NCBI RefSeq assembly: GCF_006385595.1
Contig: NZ_CP041046.1
Coordinates: 2,852,001-2,916,000, forward strand
Reading direction: 5' to 3'
DNA: 64,000 nucleotides
DNA from: Luteibacter pinisoli
GTDB lineage: Bacteria > Pseudomonadota > Gammaproteobacteria > Xanthomonadales > Rhodanobacteraceae
Shown here: one piece after another, positions 38,952-47,700 of the stretch
Layout of the letters: each line of letters opens with the position of its first letter
Position numbering within the stretch: position 1 is the stretch's first letter
The notes under the pieces: model-generated
Told to the model about the DNA's origin: nothing
Database searches by the model: none
The model's input: the letters and a program-made list of their open reading frames with translations, nothing else
Position numbers and translations under genes: made by a program

Positions 38952-40937
38952 ATGCGATCGACGCGCCCTGCCCTCCACTTCGCCAGGACCGCTCTGTCGG
39001 TTGCCCTGGGTGCCACTGCCCTAGCCATGCTTGCCGCCCCGGTGGCCGCCCAGGCGGTGCTTACGCCCGAACAGAAACAGACGATCGCCAAGCGCATCGA
39101 TACCGAGCAGAAGCTCGAGGACATCGCCGTCATCGACCGCAAGGTGATGGTGAAGATGCGCGACGGCAAGCGCATGGCCGCTGACGTGTACCGTCCGAAG
39201 AACGCCTCCGGCAAGGTGCCGACGATCTTTGTGCGCACGCCTTACAACTTCAATTTTTGGGATGTGAAGCTGGGAGCTCCCCGCGACATGACCCGCCAGC
39301 TCGAGGCGGTGAAGCGCGGTTACGCGTACATCGACATGAACGAGCGTGGCCATTACTTCTCCGAGGGCAACTACGAAATCCTCGGCGCCCCGCTCTCCGA
39401 CGGCGTGGACGAAGTGAAGTGGATCACCTCGCAGCCCTGGTCCAATGGCAAGGTCGGCACCACGGGCTGTTCGTCGACGGCCGAATGGCAGATGGCCGTG
39501 GTGGCCCAGGACACCCCGGGGCTCGCCACGTTCAACGTGCAGGGCTTTGGCGCCGGCGTCGGCCGCGTGGGCCCGTACTACGAGCAGGGCAACTGGTACC
39601 GCGGCGGCGCGGTGCAGATGCTCTTCATCGCCTGGCTCAACAAGGAGCAGAACCAGGTGCGGCCGATGTTCCCGGCCAACACCTCGCAGGCGGACCTCAT
39701 CGCCGCGTCGAAACTCTTCGACCTCGATTCGCAGCCGACGGAAGTCGACTGGGACAAGGCGTTCTGGACGCTTCCCGAGAAGGACATCATGAAGAAGGCC
39801 GGCGGCCCGAAGGGCTTCTTCGCCGACCCCATGGACATCCCCACCGGCGGCAACATGATCGCGCGCACGCCGAACAGCGCCGCCTGGAACAAGGGCGGCC
39901 TGTGGCACGACAACATGAAGATCACCAAGCCCGGCCTGTGGTTCATGAGCTGGTTCGACGTTTCCGTGTCGCCCAACCTGGCCGCGTACAACCACGTGCG
40001 CGCCACCGCGCCGAAGGACGTGGCCGACCAGCAGTACGCCGTGATCGCGCCCGCCCTGCACTGTGCCTATACCCGCGCCACCGAGCACACCATGATCGGC
40101 GACCTCGACGTGGGCGACGCACGCTTCGATTACGACAGCCTGGTGTACGGCTGGTTCGACAAGTGGCTCAAGGGCGTGGACAGCCCCGTCGTCGATAAAC
40201 AGGCGAAGGTGATGTACTACGTGATGGGCGAGAACAAGTGGCATAACACGCAGACCTGGCCGCCGGTGGGCGCGGTGACCCACGACCTGTACTTCACCAG
40301 CGGTGGCAAGGCCAATACCTTGTACGGCGACGGCAAGCTGGTCGACGCGGCCGGTGGTACCGACCACCCCGACACCTTCATCTACGACCCGATGAACCCG
40401 GTCACCACCTTCGGCGGCGGTGGCTGCTGCCAGGGCAATGCGGTGAAGTTCGGCTCGTTCGACCAGAACACCCAACTCACCCGCAACGACATCCTCGTCT
40501 ACGACTCCGAGCCGTTCAAGGAAGGGACGGAAGTCTCCGGGCCGATCACGGTGACGCTGTATGTGTCGTCGGATGCGAAGGACACCGACTTCACCTTCAA
40601 GGTGATGGACGTGTACCCGGATGGGCGTGCCTTTAACCTCACCGAGAACATCCAGCGCATGCGCTACCGCGAGGGTTATGACAAGCCGCCGGTGTGGATG
40701 AAGGAAGGCGATGTGTACAAGGTGACGTTCCAGCCCATCGACACCAGCAACTTCTACTTCCCGGGCCACAAGCTGCGCGTGGCGGTGTCGAGCAGCAACT
40801 TCCCGCGCTTCGACCGCAACCTCAATACCGGTGGCAACAACTACGACGAAACCAAGGGCGTGATCGCGCACAACGCGGTGCACCACGATGCGGAACATCC
40901 GTCGAAGATCACCTTCACGGTGGTGCCGCGCCAGTAA
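38952..40937 (+). CDS. CocE/NonD-type (X-Pro dipeptidyl-peptidase fold) secreted hydrolase
   Basis: 661 residues from the ATG at 38952, chosen for its signal peptide (ALSVALGATALAMLAAPVAAQA). The N-terminal alpha/beta domain has VMVKMRDGKRMAADVYRP, VRTPYNFNF and YIDMNERGHYFSEG; the nucleophile elbow is GTTGCSSTAEW. The C-terminal jelly-roll contains GPITVTLYVSSDAKDTDFTFKVMDVYPDGRAFNL, the classic family signature. Members hydrolyse amides or esters such as alpha-amino-acid esters. The elbow departs from the common G-x-S-Y-x-G, with Ser followed by Ser-Thr-Ala, so the substrate is likely not the usual one. Confidence 0.85.
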   Translation: MRSTRPALHFARTALSVALGATALAMLAAPVAAQAVLTPEQKQTIAKRIDTEQKLEDIAVIDRKVMVKMRDGKRMAADVYRPKNASGKVPTIFVRTPYNFNFWDVKLGAPRDMTRQLEAVKRGYAYIDMNERGHYFSEGNYEILGAPLSDGVDEVKWITSQPWSNGKVGTTGCSSTAEWQMAVVAQDTPGLATFNVQGFGAGVGRVGPYYEQGNWYRGGAVQMLFIAWLNKEQNQVRPMFPANTSQADLIAASKLFDLDSQPTEVDWDKAFWTLPEKDIMKKAGGPKGFFADPMDIPTGGNMIARTPNSAAWNKGGLWHDNMKITKPGLWFMSWFDVSVSPNLAAYNHVRATAPKDVADQQYAVIAPALHCAYTRATEHTMIGDLDVGDARFDYDSLVYGWFDKWLKGVDSPVVDKQAKVMYYVMGENKWHNTQTWPPVGAVTHDLYFTSGGKANTLYGDGKLVDAAGGTDHPDTFIYDPMNPVTTFGGGGCCQGNAVKFGSFDQNTQLTRNDILVYDSEPFKEGTEVSGPITVTLYVSSDAKDTDFTFKVMDVYPDGRAFNLTENIQRMRYREGYDKPPVWMKEGDVYKVTFQPIDTSNFYFPGHKLRVAVSSSNFPRFDRNLNTGGNNYDETKGVIAHNAVHHDAEHPSKITFTVVPRQ

Positions 40938-41089
40938 CCCTTGACGTTGGCCTGTCCCGGGGAACCGCCCGGGACAGGCGACGAGACGCAGGCCATGTCG
41001 TGGGTCATCACCACCAGGCCGCGGCTATCGGCACTGACGTATCCAAACAGGTTGGCAAAGCAGTAAACGATGGCGAGTACGAGGCGCAT
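40841..41089 (-). CDS. Possible small protein after the LytTR regulator (uncertain)
   Basis: 82 codons from the ATG at 41089, with an excellent AAGGAG 6 bp upstream and 15 bp past the LytTR gene's stop. It starts MRLVLAIVYCFANLFGYVSA, signal-like. The last third runs antisense through the end of the hydrolase gene and through a 12-bp hairpin, which argues against a conserved protein. Listed because of the strong ribosome site. Confidence 0.3.
   Translation of the reverse strand: MRLVLAIVYCFANLFGYVSADSRGLVVMTHDMACVSSPVPGGSPGQANVKGYWRGTTVKVIFDGCSASWCTALCAITPLVSS
40950..40979. terminator. Hairpin after the CocE-type gene
   Basis: Perfect 12-bp stem GCCTGTCCCGGG (40950-40961) / CCCGGGACAGGC (40968-40979), loop GAACCG, 12 bp after the stop. 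No T-run on either strand, so it may end or protect the transcript by another mechanism. Confidence 0.5.
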
Positions 41090-41103
41090 GGAAGACTCCT
41101 TCG

Positions 41104-41871
41104 TCACATGGCGCGGAAGATGGCCATGAACGGCTGGCTCACGGTGAGGGTTTCCGGGCGGCCGCGCAGGTGCAGGCAGCCGCGTCCTCCGTCGTCGCGC
41201 TCTACCGAAGCGACCTGACGCAGGTTGACGATGGTGGAACGGTGGATCTGCCGGAACGTGCGTGGATCCAGCAGCGCCAGCAATTCACGGATCGGCCGGC
41301 TCAGCAGCGCATCGCCGTCGGCTGTGGCCACCAGCGTGTACTTGTTGTCCGCGCGAAAATAAATCACGTCCTCGACCATGATCAGGCGCGTCGCCCGGCC
41401 GGTGCTCGCCGTGATCCACGTCAGCGGCTCATCCGGGGTCGCCTCGAACTGATCGCGCATGTCCCGCGCCAGGCGGCCGGTGCGCGTGACGTGCTTCTCC
41501 GCGTCGGCGAGCCGGCTGCGCAGGCGCTCCACGGTCTGGGCCAGGCGATCCGCCGAGACGGGCTTCAGCAGGTAATCCACGGCGCCGCGCTCAAAGGCAT
41601 CGACGGCGTACTGGTCGTACGCGGTGATGAACACCACCAGGGTGCGCGGGCTGGCGTCGGCCGCGGCCGCCGCGACTTCCATGCCGGTGAGGCCGGGCAT
41701 GCGGATGTCGAGGAAGGCGATCTCGGGCTGGTGTTCGACGATCGCGTCCAGCGCTTCGCCACCGTCCTCCGCCACCGCCACCACCTGCAGGTCGGGCCAG
41801 GCTTTCGCCAGCTCGCGCTGCAAGGCCGCCGACAGCAGCTTTTCGTCTTCGGCGATGATGCACTTAGGCAT
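41104..41871 (-). CDS. LytTR-type response regulator
   Basis: 255 residues. Receiver domain (1-120) with IIAEDEKLL, phospho-Asp in IAFLDIRMPGLTGMEV, Thr in FITAYDQYAVDAFE and Lys in DYLLKPVS. The LytTR DNA-binding domain (about 150-255) has RLIMVEDVIYFRADNKYTLVAT, FRQIHRSTIVNLRQV and a C-terminal LTVSQPFM. It binds DNA by a beta-sheet fold. It overlaps the kinase gene by 8 bp, so the two form one operon and are certain partners. Confidence 0.93.
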   Translation of the reverse strand: MPKCIIAEDEKLLSAALQRELAKAWPDLQVVAVAEDGGEALDAIVEHQPEIAFLDIRMPGLTGMEVAAAAADASPRTLVVFITAYDQYAVDAFERGAVDYLLKPVSADRLAQTVERLRSRLADAEKHVTRTGRLARDMRDQFEATPDEPLTWITASTGRATRLIMVEDVIYFRADNKYTLVATADGDALLSRPIRELLALLDPRTFRQIHRSTIVNLRQVASVERDDGGRGCLHLRGRPETLTVSQPFMAIFRAM

Positions 41872-43105
41872 GGGTCGCCTCCGTCACCGGCAGCGTGATG
41901 GTGGCGGCGACGCCGCTGGGGAAGTTATTGCCGATGGTGAAGGTGGCGCTACCGCCGTACGTGAGGCGCAGGCGTTCACGCAGGTTCTTCAGGCCAATGC
42001 CGCTTCCGCTGCCATCGCTGCGCAGGCCCATGCCATCGTCGGCGACGGTGAGTGACAGGCCGACGGGATCACAGGCGGCGCGGATCCAGATGCCACCACC
42101 ACCGGGCTTCGGCTCAAGGCCATGCTTGATCGCGTTCTCGACCAGCGTCTGCAGCATCATCGACGGCATCGCATAGGCCATGCACGAGGCCGGTACATCG
42201 ACGTGCACGGCAAGGCGCTCGCCCATGCGCAGCCGCATGATCTCCAGCCACGACGTGCTACGTTCGAGCTCCTGGCCCACCGTGGACAGCGACCCGTCGG
42301 TACGCGGCAGCGAGCGGCGCAGGTAGTCGATGAGATGACCGAGCATCTTGTCCGCGCGCACCGGATCGGTACGCACCAGTTCCTGCGCGCTGGCCAGGGT
42401 GTTGTAGAGGAAGTGCGGTTCCACCTGGGCCTGCAGCAGGTTCAGCTGCGCGGCGGTGAGCTCCTTTTCCATCACCGTCTGGCGGGCATCGGCACGCTCG
42501 CGGTTGCGCCGCTCGGTAATGCGCTGGGTAAGCGCGCGAACCAGCGTTTCGGCCAGCTCCAGCGAGACGCCGCCGTCCGGATTGAACCAGTCGGTCCATG
42601 CGCCGCTGTCGGGCTCGCAGACGAAGAGCACGGTGCATGCGCCCTCGCCCGGCACCACGGAGGCGTTGACGCGCGTATCGCGCTGGAAGGGGTCGTGCGG
42701 ACGGCGCTTGCGCAGGGGCAGCGACTGCGGCTCGGCGACGGCGTGCCGGATCATGCCGCGTACCTGCAGTCCGCCGCGCGCCGCGGTCACGTCCTGGATG
42801 TCGGGCAACGCGCGCACCACGCCTTCGACCAGGTCGAGTGCTTCGTCCACGCTGTAGGGCACTTCAACGCGGCGGCGCTGGCGGTTGGCCACCGTTTCCT
42901 GATCGATGCGGCCGGCGATCGTGCGCACGCGGTAAAGATGGGTGACGCCGCGGGCGAGCGCCAGCAGGAGGCCGACGCACCAGGCCAGGGTAAAGAACCA
43001 TGGGAAATCGTGCGTCCAGTCCAGCGATTGCCACATCACCACCACGACGCACAACGCGGCGATCCATGCGGCGATAAGGCGGGCGATAAATCGAATGCTG
43101 GCCAT
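41864..43105 (-). CDS. LytS/YehU-type sensor histidine kinase
   Basis: 413 residues from the ATG at 43105 (AGGGAGCG upstream). Two N-terminal membrane helices (about 5-55), an unrecognised cytoplasmic part, then the His_kinase family core: the phosphoacceptor in LQAQVEPHFLYNTLASAQEL, LIDYLRRSLPRTDG, N-box MMLQTLVENAIKHGLEP and G-box VADDGMGL...GIGLKNLRERL. This is the family paired with LytTR regulators, which follows directly with overlap. The signal is unknown; homologous systems sense peptides, pyruvate or the cell-wall state. Confidence 0.92.
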   Translation of the reverse strand: MASIRFIARLIAAWIAALCVVVVMWQSLDWTHDFPWFFTLAWCVGLLLALARGVTHLYRVRTIAGRIDQETVANRQRRRVEVPYSVDEALDLVEGVVRALPDIQDVTAARGGLQVRGMIRHAVAEPQSLPLRKRRPHDPFQRDTRVNASVVPGEGACTVLFVCEPDSGAWTDWFNPDGGVSLELAETLVRALTQRITERRNRERADARQTVMEKELTAAQLNLLQAQVEPHFLYNTLASAQELVRTDPVRADKMLGHLIDYLRRSLPRTDGSLSTVGQELERSTSWLEIMRLRMGERLAVHVDVPASCMAYAMPSMMLQTLVENAIKHGLEPKPGGGGIWIRAACDPVGLSLTVADDGMGLRSDGSGSGIGLKNLRERLRLTYGGSATFTIGNNFPSGVAATITLPVTEATHA

Positions 43106-43319
43106 GCGAGGCGCTCCCTTGACGATGGCGGCGAGCATACGACGGCCATCCGGCCCCCGGCGGGATTAGCCGACGAAACGCCACGAGCGCCGACGAAACG
43201 GGCCGTCTCGCGGCTTTTTCCCCTTGCGCGGCGCAGCATGACCTCAGCTCCCCCATGGTCCATGCTCGGCGGACGGCTTTAGCGGTGGGGACCGCGAGCC
43301 ACGACAAAGGGGTCAATGC

Positions 43320-43652
43320 ATGGCTTTGCTGCTCATCGTTTTCGCTGTCGTCGTTCTTGCTATCTATCTCGGCATCCAGCTCCTGCCAAAGAACCATCCA
43401 TCCAACTGGCTACTGGGCATCGTCGGTGGTGCCTGCCTGATCCTGGCCTGGTACGCCATCTTCCGTCCCATGCTTATCGCCTCGGGCGGCGACCCGTCGC
43501 TCGCCGCACTCGGCCTCACGGCCGCCGGCATCGTCTCGTGCACGCTGGGCATCGTCTGCCTGGGTGTGTGCGTGTGGCGCGATCCTGCGCGCTTCTGGAT
43601 GCTCTCCATCGTCTTTATCGGCGTCATCGGCGCCACCCAGATGACTGCCTGA
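43320..43652 (+). CDS. Small inner-membrane protein with three to four spans
   Basis: 110 residues. Hydrophobic segments: LLLIVFAVVVLAIYLGIQLL, WLLGIVGGACLILAWYAIF, LAALGLTAAGIVSCTLGIVC, FWMLSIVFIGVIGATQM. No recognised family. It lies between divergent/convergent neighbours without operon partners. Confidence 0.65.
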   Translation: MALLLIVFAVVVLAIYLGIQLLPKNHPSNWLLGIVGGACLILAWYAIFRPMLIASGGDPSLAALGLTAAGIVSCTLGIVCLGVCVWRDPARFWMLSIVFIGVIGATQMTA

Positions 43653-43668
43653 CAGGAAAGCCGCCGGC

Positions 43669-44613
43669 TCAGGCGCCGGCGGTGACTCCCACGTGGCTGT
43701 AGCGGTGCGACGAGAGCACCGCATGACCGTTGCTTAGCTCGACCACGCCCTTCGCACCGAAGGGCAGCGTCCACTTGTCCTGGCCGTGGCCGAAGGCCAG
43801 CCCGCGCAGCATCGGCAGGCCACAGGCGTGGCTGAAGCGCTCCAGTGCATGGTCGATGTCGTAGCCGTTGTCGTACTCGCTGACGCGCTGGCCGCCCAGG
43901 CCGCCCAGCAGGATCGCGCGCTGGTTCTTCAGCACGCCTCCGAGCAGCAACTCGTAGAGCATGCGCTCGATGCGGAACGCCTGTTCGCCGGTCTCCTCGA
44001 TGTAGAGGATGCCGTCGTCGACCACCGGCATATACGGCGTGCCAACGAGACTGCACAACGCAGAAAGGTTGCCACCCCATAGCGTGCCCTCCACCCGGCC
44101 CGCCGGGATGCCCTCGGGCACGGCCCAGCTGACATCCATGGACGGGCCTTCGAGGGTCTGCCAGAAGTGCCGCCAGGTGCCTTCGCGCAGATAGCCCGCG
44201 CCGAAGTCCTGCACCAGCATCGGCCCGTGCAGGCTGCCGATGCCACAGCGCGCCAGCATGGCGCACTGGATCACCGTGAAATCGCCATGGCCCACCAGCA
44301 CGCAGCGTCCTTCCGCGAAGCGCGCCTTCAGCCCCTCGTAATCGAGCTTATCCAGCAGCGCGATGGCGCCGTAGCCGCCGCAGATCGCCATGGCGACGTC
44401 GGGCAACGGATGATCGGGGCTGGCGAGCTGGTTGATGTCCGCGGCGCGCTGCTCATCGCTACCGGCAAAGCGGAGCGCGACGCGATCCACGACCTCACTG
44501 CCACGCACCGTATGCCCGGCGGCGACAAGTCGTTCAATGGCGCGTTGGCAGGCGGCGCGGTCCTCCGCGTAACCGGACGGGGCAAGAAGCCTGATATCAA
44601 GACGTTTAGGCAT
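43669..44613 (-). CDS. S66 family peptidase homologue (LD-carboxypeptidase/MccF type), Ser replaced by Gly
   Basis: 314 residues from the ATG at 44613 (MPKRLDIRLLAPSGYAED). LD-carboxypeptidases remove the terminal D-Ala of murein tetrapeptides; MccF cleaves microcin C. Family marks: ICGGYGAIALLDKLDY, VGHGDFT, GGNLSALCSLVGTPYMP, ILYIEE (Glu206) and GLAFGHG (His276). The elbow is normally G-[HYF]-S-D-[IF]-T; here it is G-H-G-D-F-T, so residue 110 is Gly (codon GGC) where the nucleophilic Ser is expected. Glu and His are kept. The protein is otherwise full length, so it may be catalytically dead, a binding protein, or carry a recent AGC to GGC change. Confidence 0.88.
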   Translation of the reverse strand: MPKRLDIRLLAPSGYAEDRAACQRAIERLVAAGHTVRGSEVVDRVALRFAGSDEQRAADINQLASPDHPLPDVAMAICGGYGAIALLDKLDYEGLKARFAEGRCVLVGHGDFTVIQCAMLARCGIGSLHGPMLVQDFGAGYLREGTWRHFWQTLEGPSMDVSWAVPEGIPAGRVEGTLWGGNLSALCSLVGTPYMPVVDDGILYIEETGEQAFRIERMLYELLLGGVLKNQRAILLGGLGGQRVSEYDNGYDIDHALERFSHACGLPMLRGLAFGHGQDKWTLPFGAKGVVELSNGHAVLSSHRYSHVGVTAGA

Positions 44614-44657
44614 GTGATGCAAGCTGGGACTTGCCTTACCAATACCGCTACGCCCGG

Positions 44658-44683
44658 AGAAAGGCAACCCGAAGTTGGTTGCC
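44658..44683 (-). terminator. Terminator of the giant adhesin gene
   Basis: On the minus strand GGCAACC-AACTTCG-GGTTGCC (44683-44663) followed by TTTCTCC, 26 bp past the adhesin stop. A short perfect stem with a modest U-rich tail. Confidence 0.6.
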
Positions 44684-44708
44684 TGTCTCGTCTCGGCCAC
44701 CCTGAGCC

Positions 44709-47700
44709 TTACCATTCCATGCCAGCCCCCACGCTGAAGCCCGCGTCACCACGCGAATTGGCGGTGCCGCTGGCCTTGTAGATCCAGCCTCCGCTGTCGG
44801 TCACCGTGGAGATGCCGACGGCGATGCTGGACTCACCCCGGAAGGTGCCACCCGCCACCGCCGCCATGTTGCGGCCCGGCGTCGTGGCCTGCGGCAAACC
44901 GGCCATCGCCATCGCCGAGGCGACGCCCGCGCTTGCCCGGTTGGTGCTCTGCTGGATCTCCCGGCTTACCGCGTTGACCTTGGCGTCCGTGTAACTGCGC
45001 GACCAGTCGGCCACCTGGTTCAGCTGTCCCACGTTGGCCGCATCGGTCGTCGCGACGCCCGCCGACACGTTGTGGATCGTCGCCGGGGTGCCCGCAGCGC
45101 CCACGGTGAGGTTGCTGTAGTCCGGGCTGCCATCGGCCAGCGTGGCGTACTGCACGCTGGACGCGCGCACCGCGTTCACCTGGCTCACGTTGGCCGCGTC
45201 GGTATCCCGCGTACCCGCGGCGACGTTGGTGACCTGGCGTTCCGCGCCCGTCGCGCCCACCGATACCGTGTTGGCGCGATCGGCCACCGACCCGCTGCCC
45301 ACCGCCACCGCGTTGTCGGCGGTCGCCTGGGCCCCGTTGCCGAGCGCCGTGCTGTTGGTGCCACTCGCCGAGGAACCCACGCCCGTGGCCAGGGTGTTAT
45401 TGCCCGCGGCCACGGCCGCCGGGGCGTTGTTGGTGTTGTTCACCGCCAGCGCCGCGTTGTTACCCGTGCCGCCACCACCGGCCTGCAACGCCTGCACGGC
45501 GTTGTACAGCGCGAGATTGCTGTAGCTGTTGCTGGCGTCCTGCGTCCAGGCCCACATCTGGCCGCCGTTGATCGCGTCCGTGCTCGCCTGCGCCACCGCG
45601 CCCGCGGCCAGGTTGGCCATGCGCACCGAGACGCCATTGCGATTGAGCGTGGCCACGCGATGGGTCGGGTCATCGTAGGTCACCGCGGACGCGCCAAGAT
45701 CACCAACCTGGGTGCTCACGGCACGCAGCTGGCGGAGGTTCACGGCATCGGTGTCTTCCGTGCCACCAGCGACGTTGGTGATCTGCCGCTCGTTGCCGCT
45801 GCTGCCCACCGAGACCACGCCCTGCGCGGGCACGGCCAGGCCGGTGAACGCTTCGGTGCCCGTGCCGGTGCGATCGGCCACCGCATTCGAACCGATGGCG
45901 ACGGCGCCGTCCGTGGTGGCCAGGCTGCCGTTACCCATGGCAAGCGCACGCACGGCCAGCGCACGCGCGCTGCCGCCAATCGCCGAGGCACCCTCACCGG
46001 TGGCCTCGGCGGCCCCACCCATCGCGGTTGAATCGCTGCCCGTAGCCTGCGCGGCCGCCGCGGTGGAGTCCACATCCATGTACGGGCTGATGAAGCCGGC
46101 GCCCAGCGCCGAAACGCGCTGGTTGAGGTTGACGATGGAGGTATCGAGCGAGGCCATCGCCGTGCCCGCATCGCCGTACGAGCCCGGCAACGTCACCGTG
46201 CCATCGGCCTGCACCGTGCGCAGCGCGAAGCTCGGCGCGGTGAACGTGGCGGTGAGCGGATCAAAAACCACGCCGCCACCGAACAGGCTGGCGACGGAAA
46301 CGCCGGCGCTGTAGAGCTGTCCGCCAGCCACCGCATCGCGGCTGCCGGCGGAGAGCACGCCATTGGCAAGGTTGCCGATGCCCACGGCCGTGCCGGCACC
46401 GACGCCGCCCAGCGTGACATGCGCGAGGCGATTGCCACCCGCATCCGTGTCGTACGCGACGGCGCCGGAGGCGGTATCGCGCACGGCCTGGTCGACGGCA
46501 CGCAGCTGCGAGACGTTTACGGCGTCGTGGTCCGCGCTACCTGCGGCCACCCCGGTTACCTGACGATTGCCGACGTTCACTTCGCCATCCGAGTTCTGCG
46601 GCGTGGCAAGGCCGTAGGCCGCGTAATTCGCCTGGCTGCCCAGTGCGGCGACCGAGTTCGCGCCCAGTGCCACGCTGTTATTGGCCGACGCATCAGCGCT
46701 GCTGCCCAGGGCGACGCTGTCCGCGCCCGCGGCGGAACTCTGCGGGCCCGTGGAGTTGATGCGGACGTACTTCACGCCCGTGTCGTAGATGCCCTGCACG
46801 CGCGTGTTGAGGTTGCTGAGGGAGTTATCGGCGGCCGTAAATGCCGCGCCGACGGTGTTCTGGTTCGACTGGCTGGTGCTGCCATCCACGGCCACCTGGG
46901 TGATCGCATACGTCGGTGCGTTGAGCGCACCGGTCGTCGGATCCACGGACGCGCCACCGCCGAGTACCTGCGCGGTCGCAGCGCGCGTGGCGAAGATCTG
47001 TCCGCCGTTCACCGCATCCGTGCTGGTGAGCGAGATGCTTCCCGTAGCGAGGTTGTGGATCGCCACCGGGCCGCCGCCTGCGCCGGCCAGCGTGACGCTG
47101 TTCAACGGCGTGCCGTCACCGGCGTCGTCGTAGCGCACGGACAGCGCGCCCAGCTGGCCCACGCTCTGGCTGACACCGCGCAGCTGCGCCACGTTGACGG
47201 CGTCCGCGTCCTGGCTACCGGCGGCGACGCCGGTGAGTTGGCGCGAGCCGATGTTCACTTCACCCAGCGAGTTCTGCGTGGGCACGAGACCGATCGCGGC
47301 ATAGTTCGCGCGCGCACCTACCGTGGTCGTCGAGTTCGCACCCAGCGCCACGCTGTTGGCGTGGATGGCGCTGGCACCGGGGCCGATCGCTACCGCATCC
47401 CCTGCCCCCACCGTCGCTGCCGCACCGGAGGAATTCGCCTGGAAGTACTTCGAGCCGGTGGTGTAGAGGTTCGACACCTGCGTATTCACGTTGTTGACCG
47501 AGCCACCCAGGCTGGCCAGCGCCGTGCCGACATCACCCGAGGTCGAGACGCCGGCCGTGCCATCGGCCGCCACGGTCGGCAGCGTGTAGGAAGGCGCCAC
47601 GAGGTGACCTACGGCGTCGATGCCCGCGCCACCACCGAGCGCACTGGCCACCGCCTGATTGGCCTGCGCCACCTGGCCGCCATTCACCGCGTCCAGGCTG

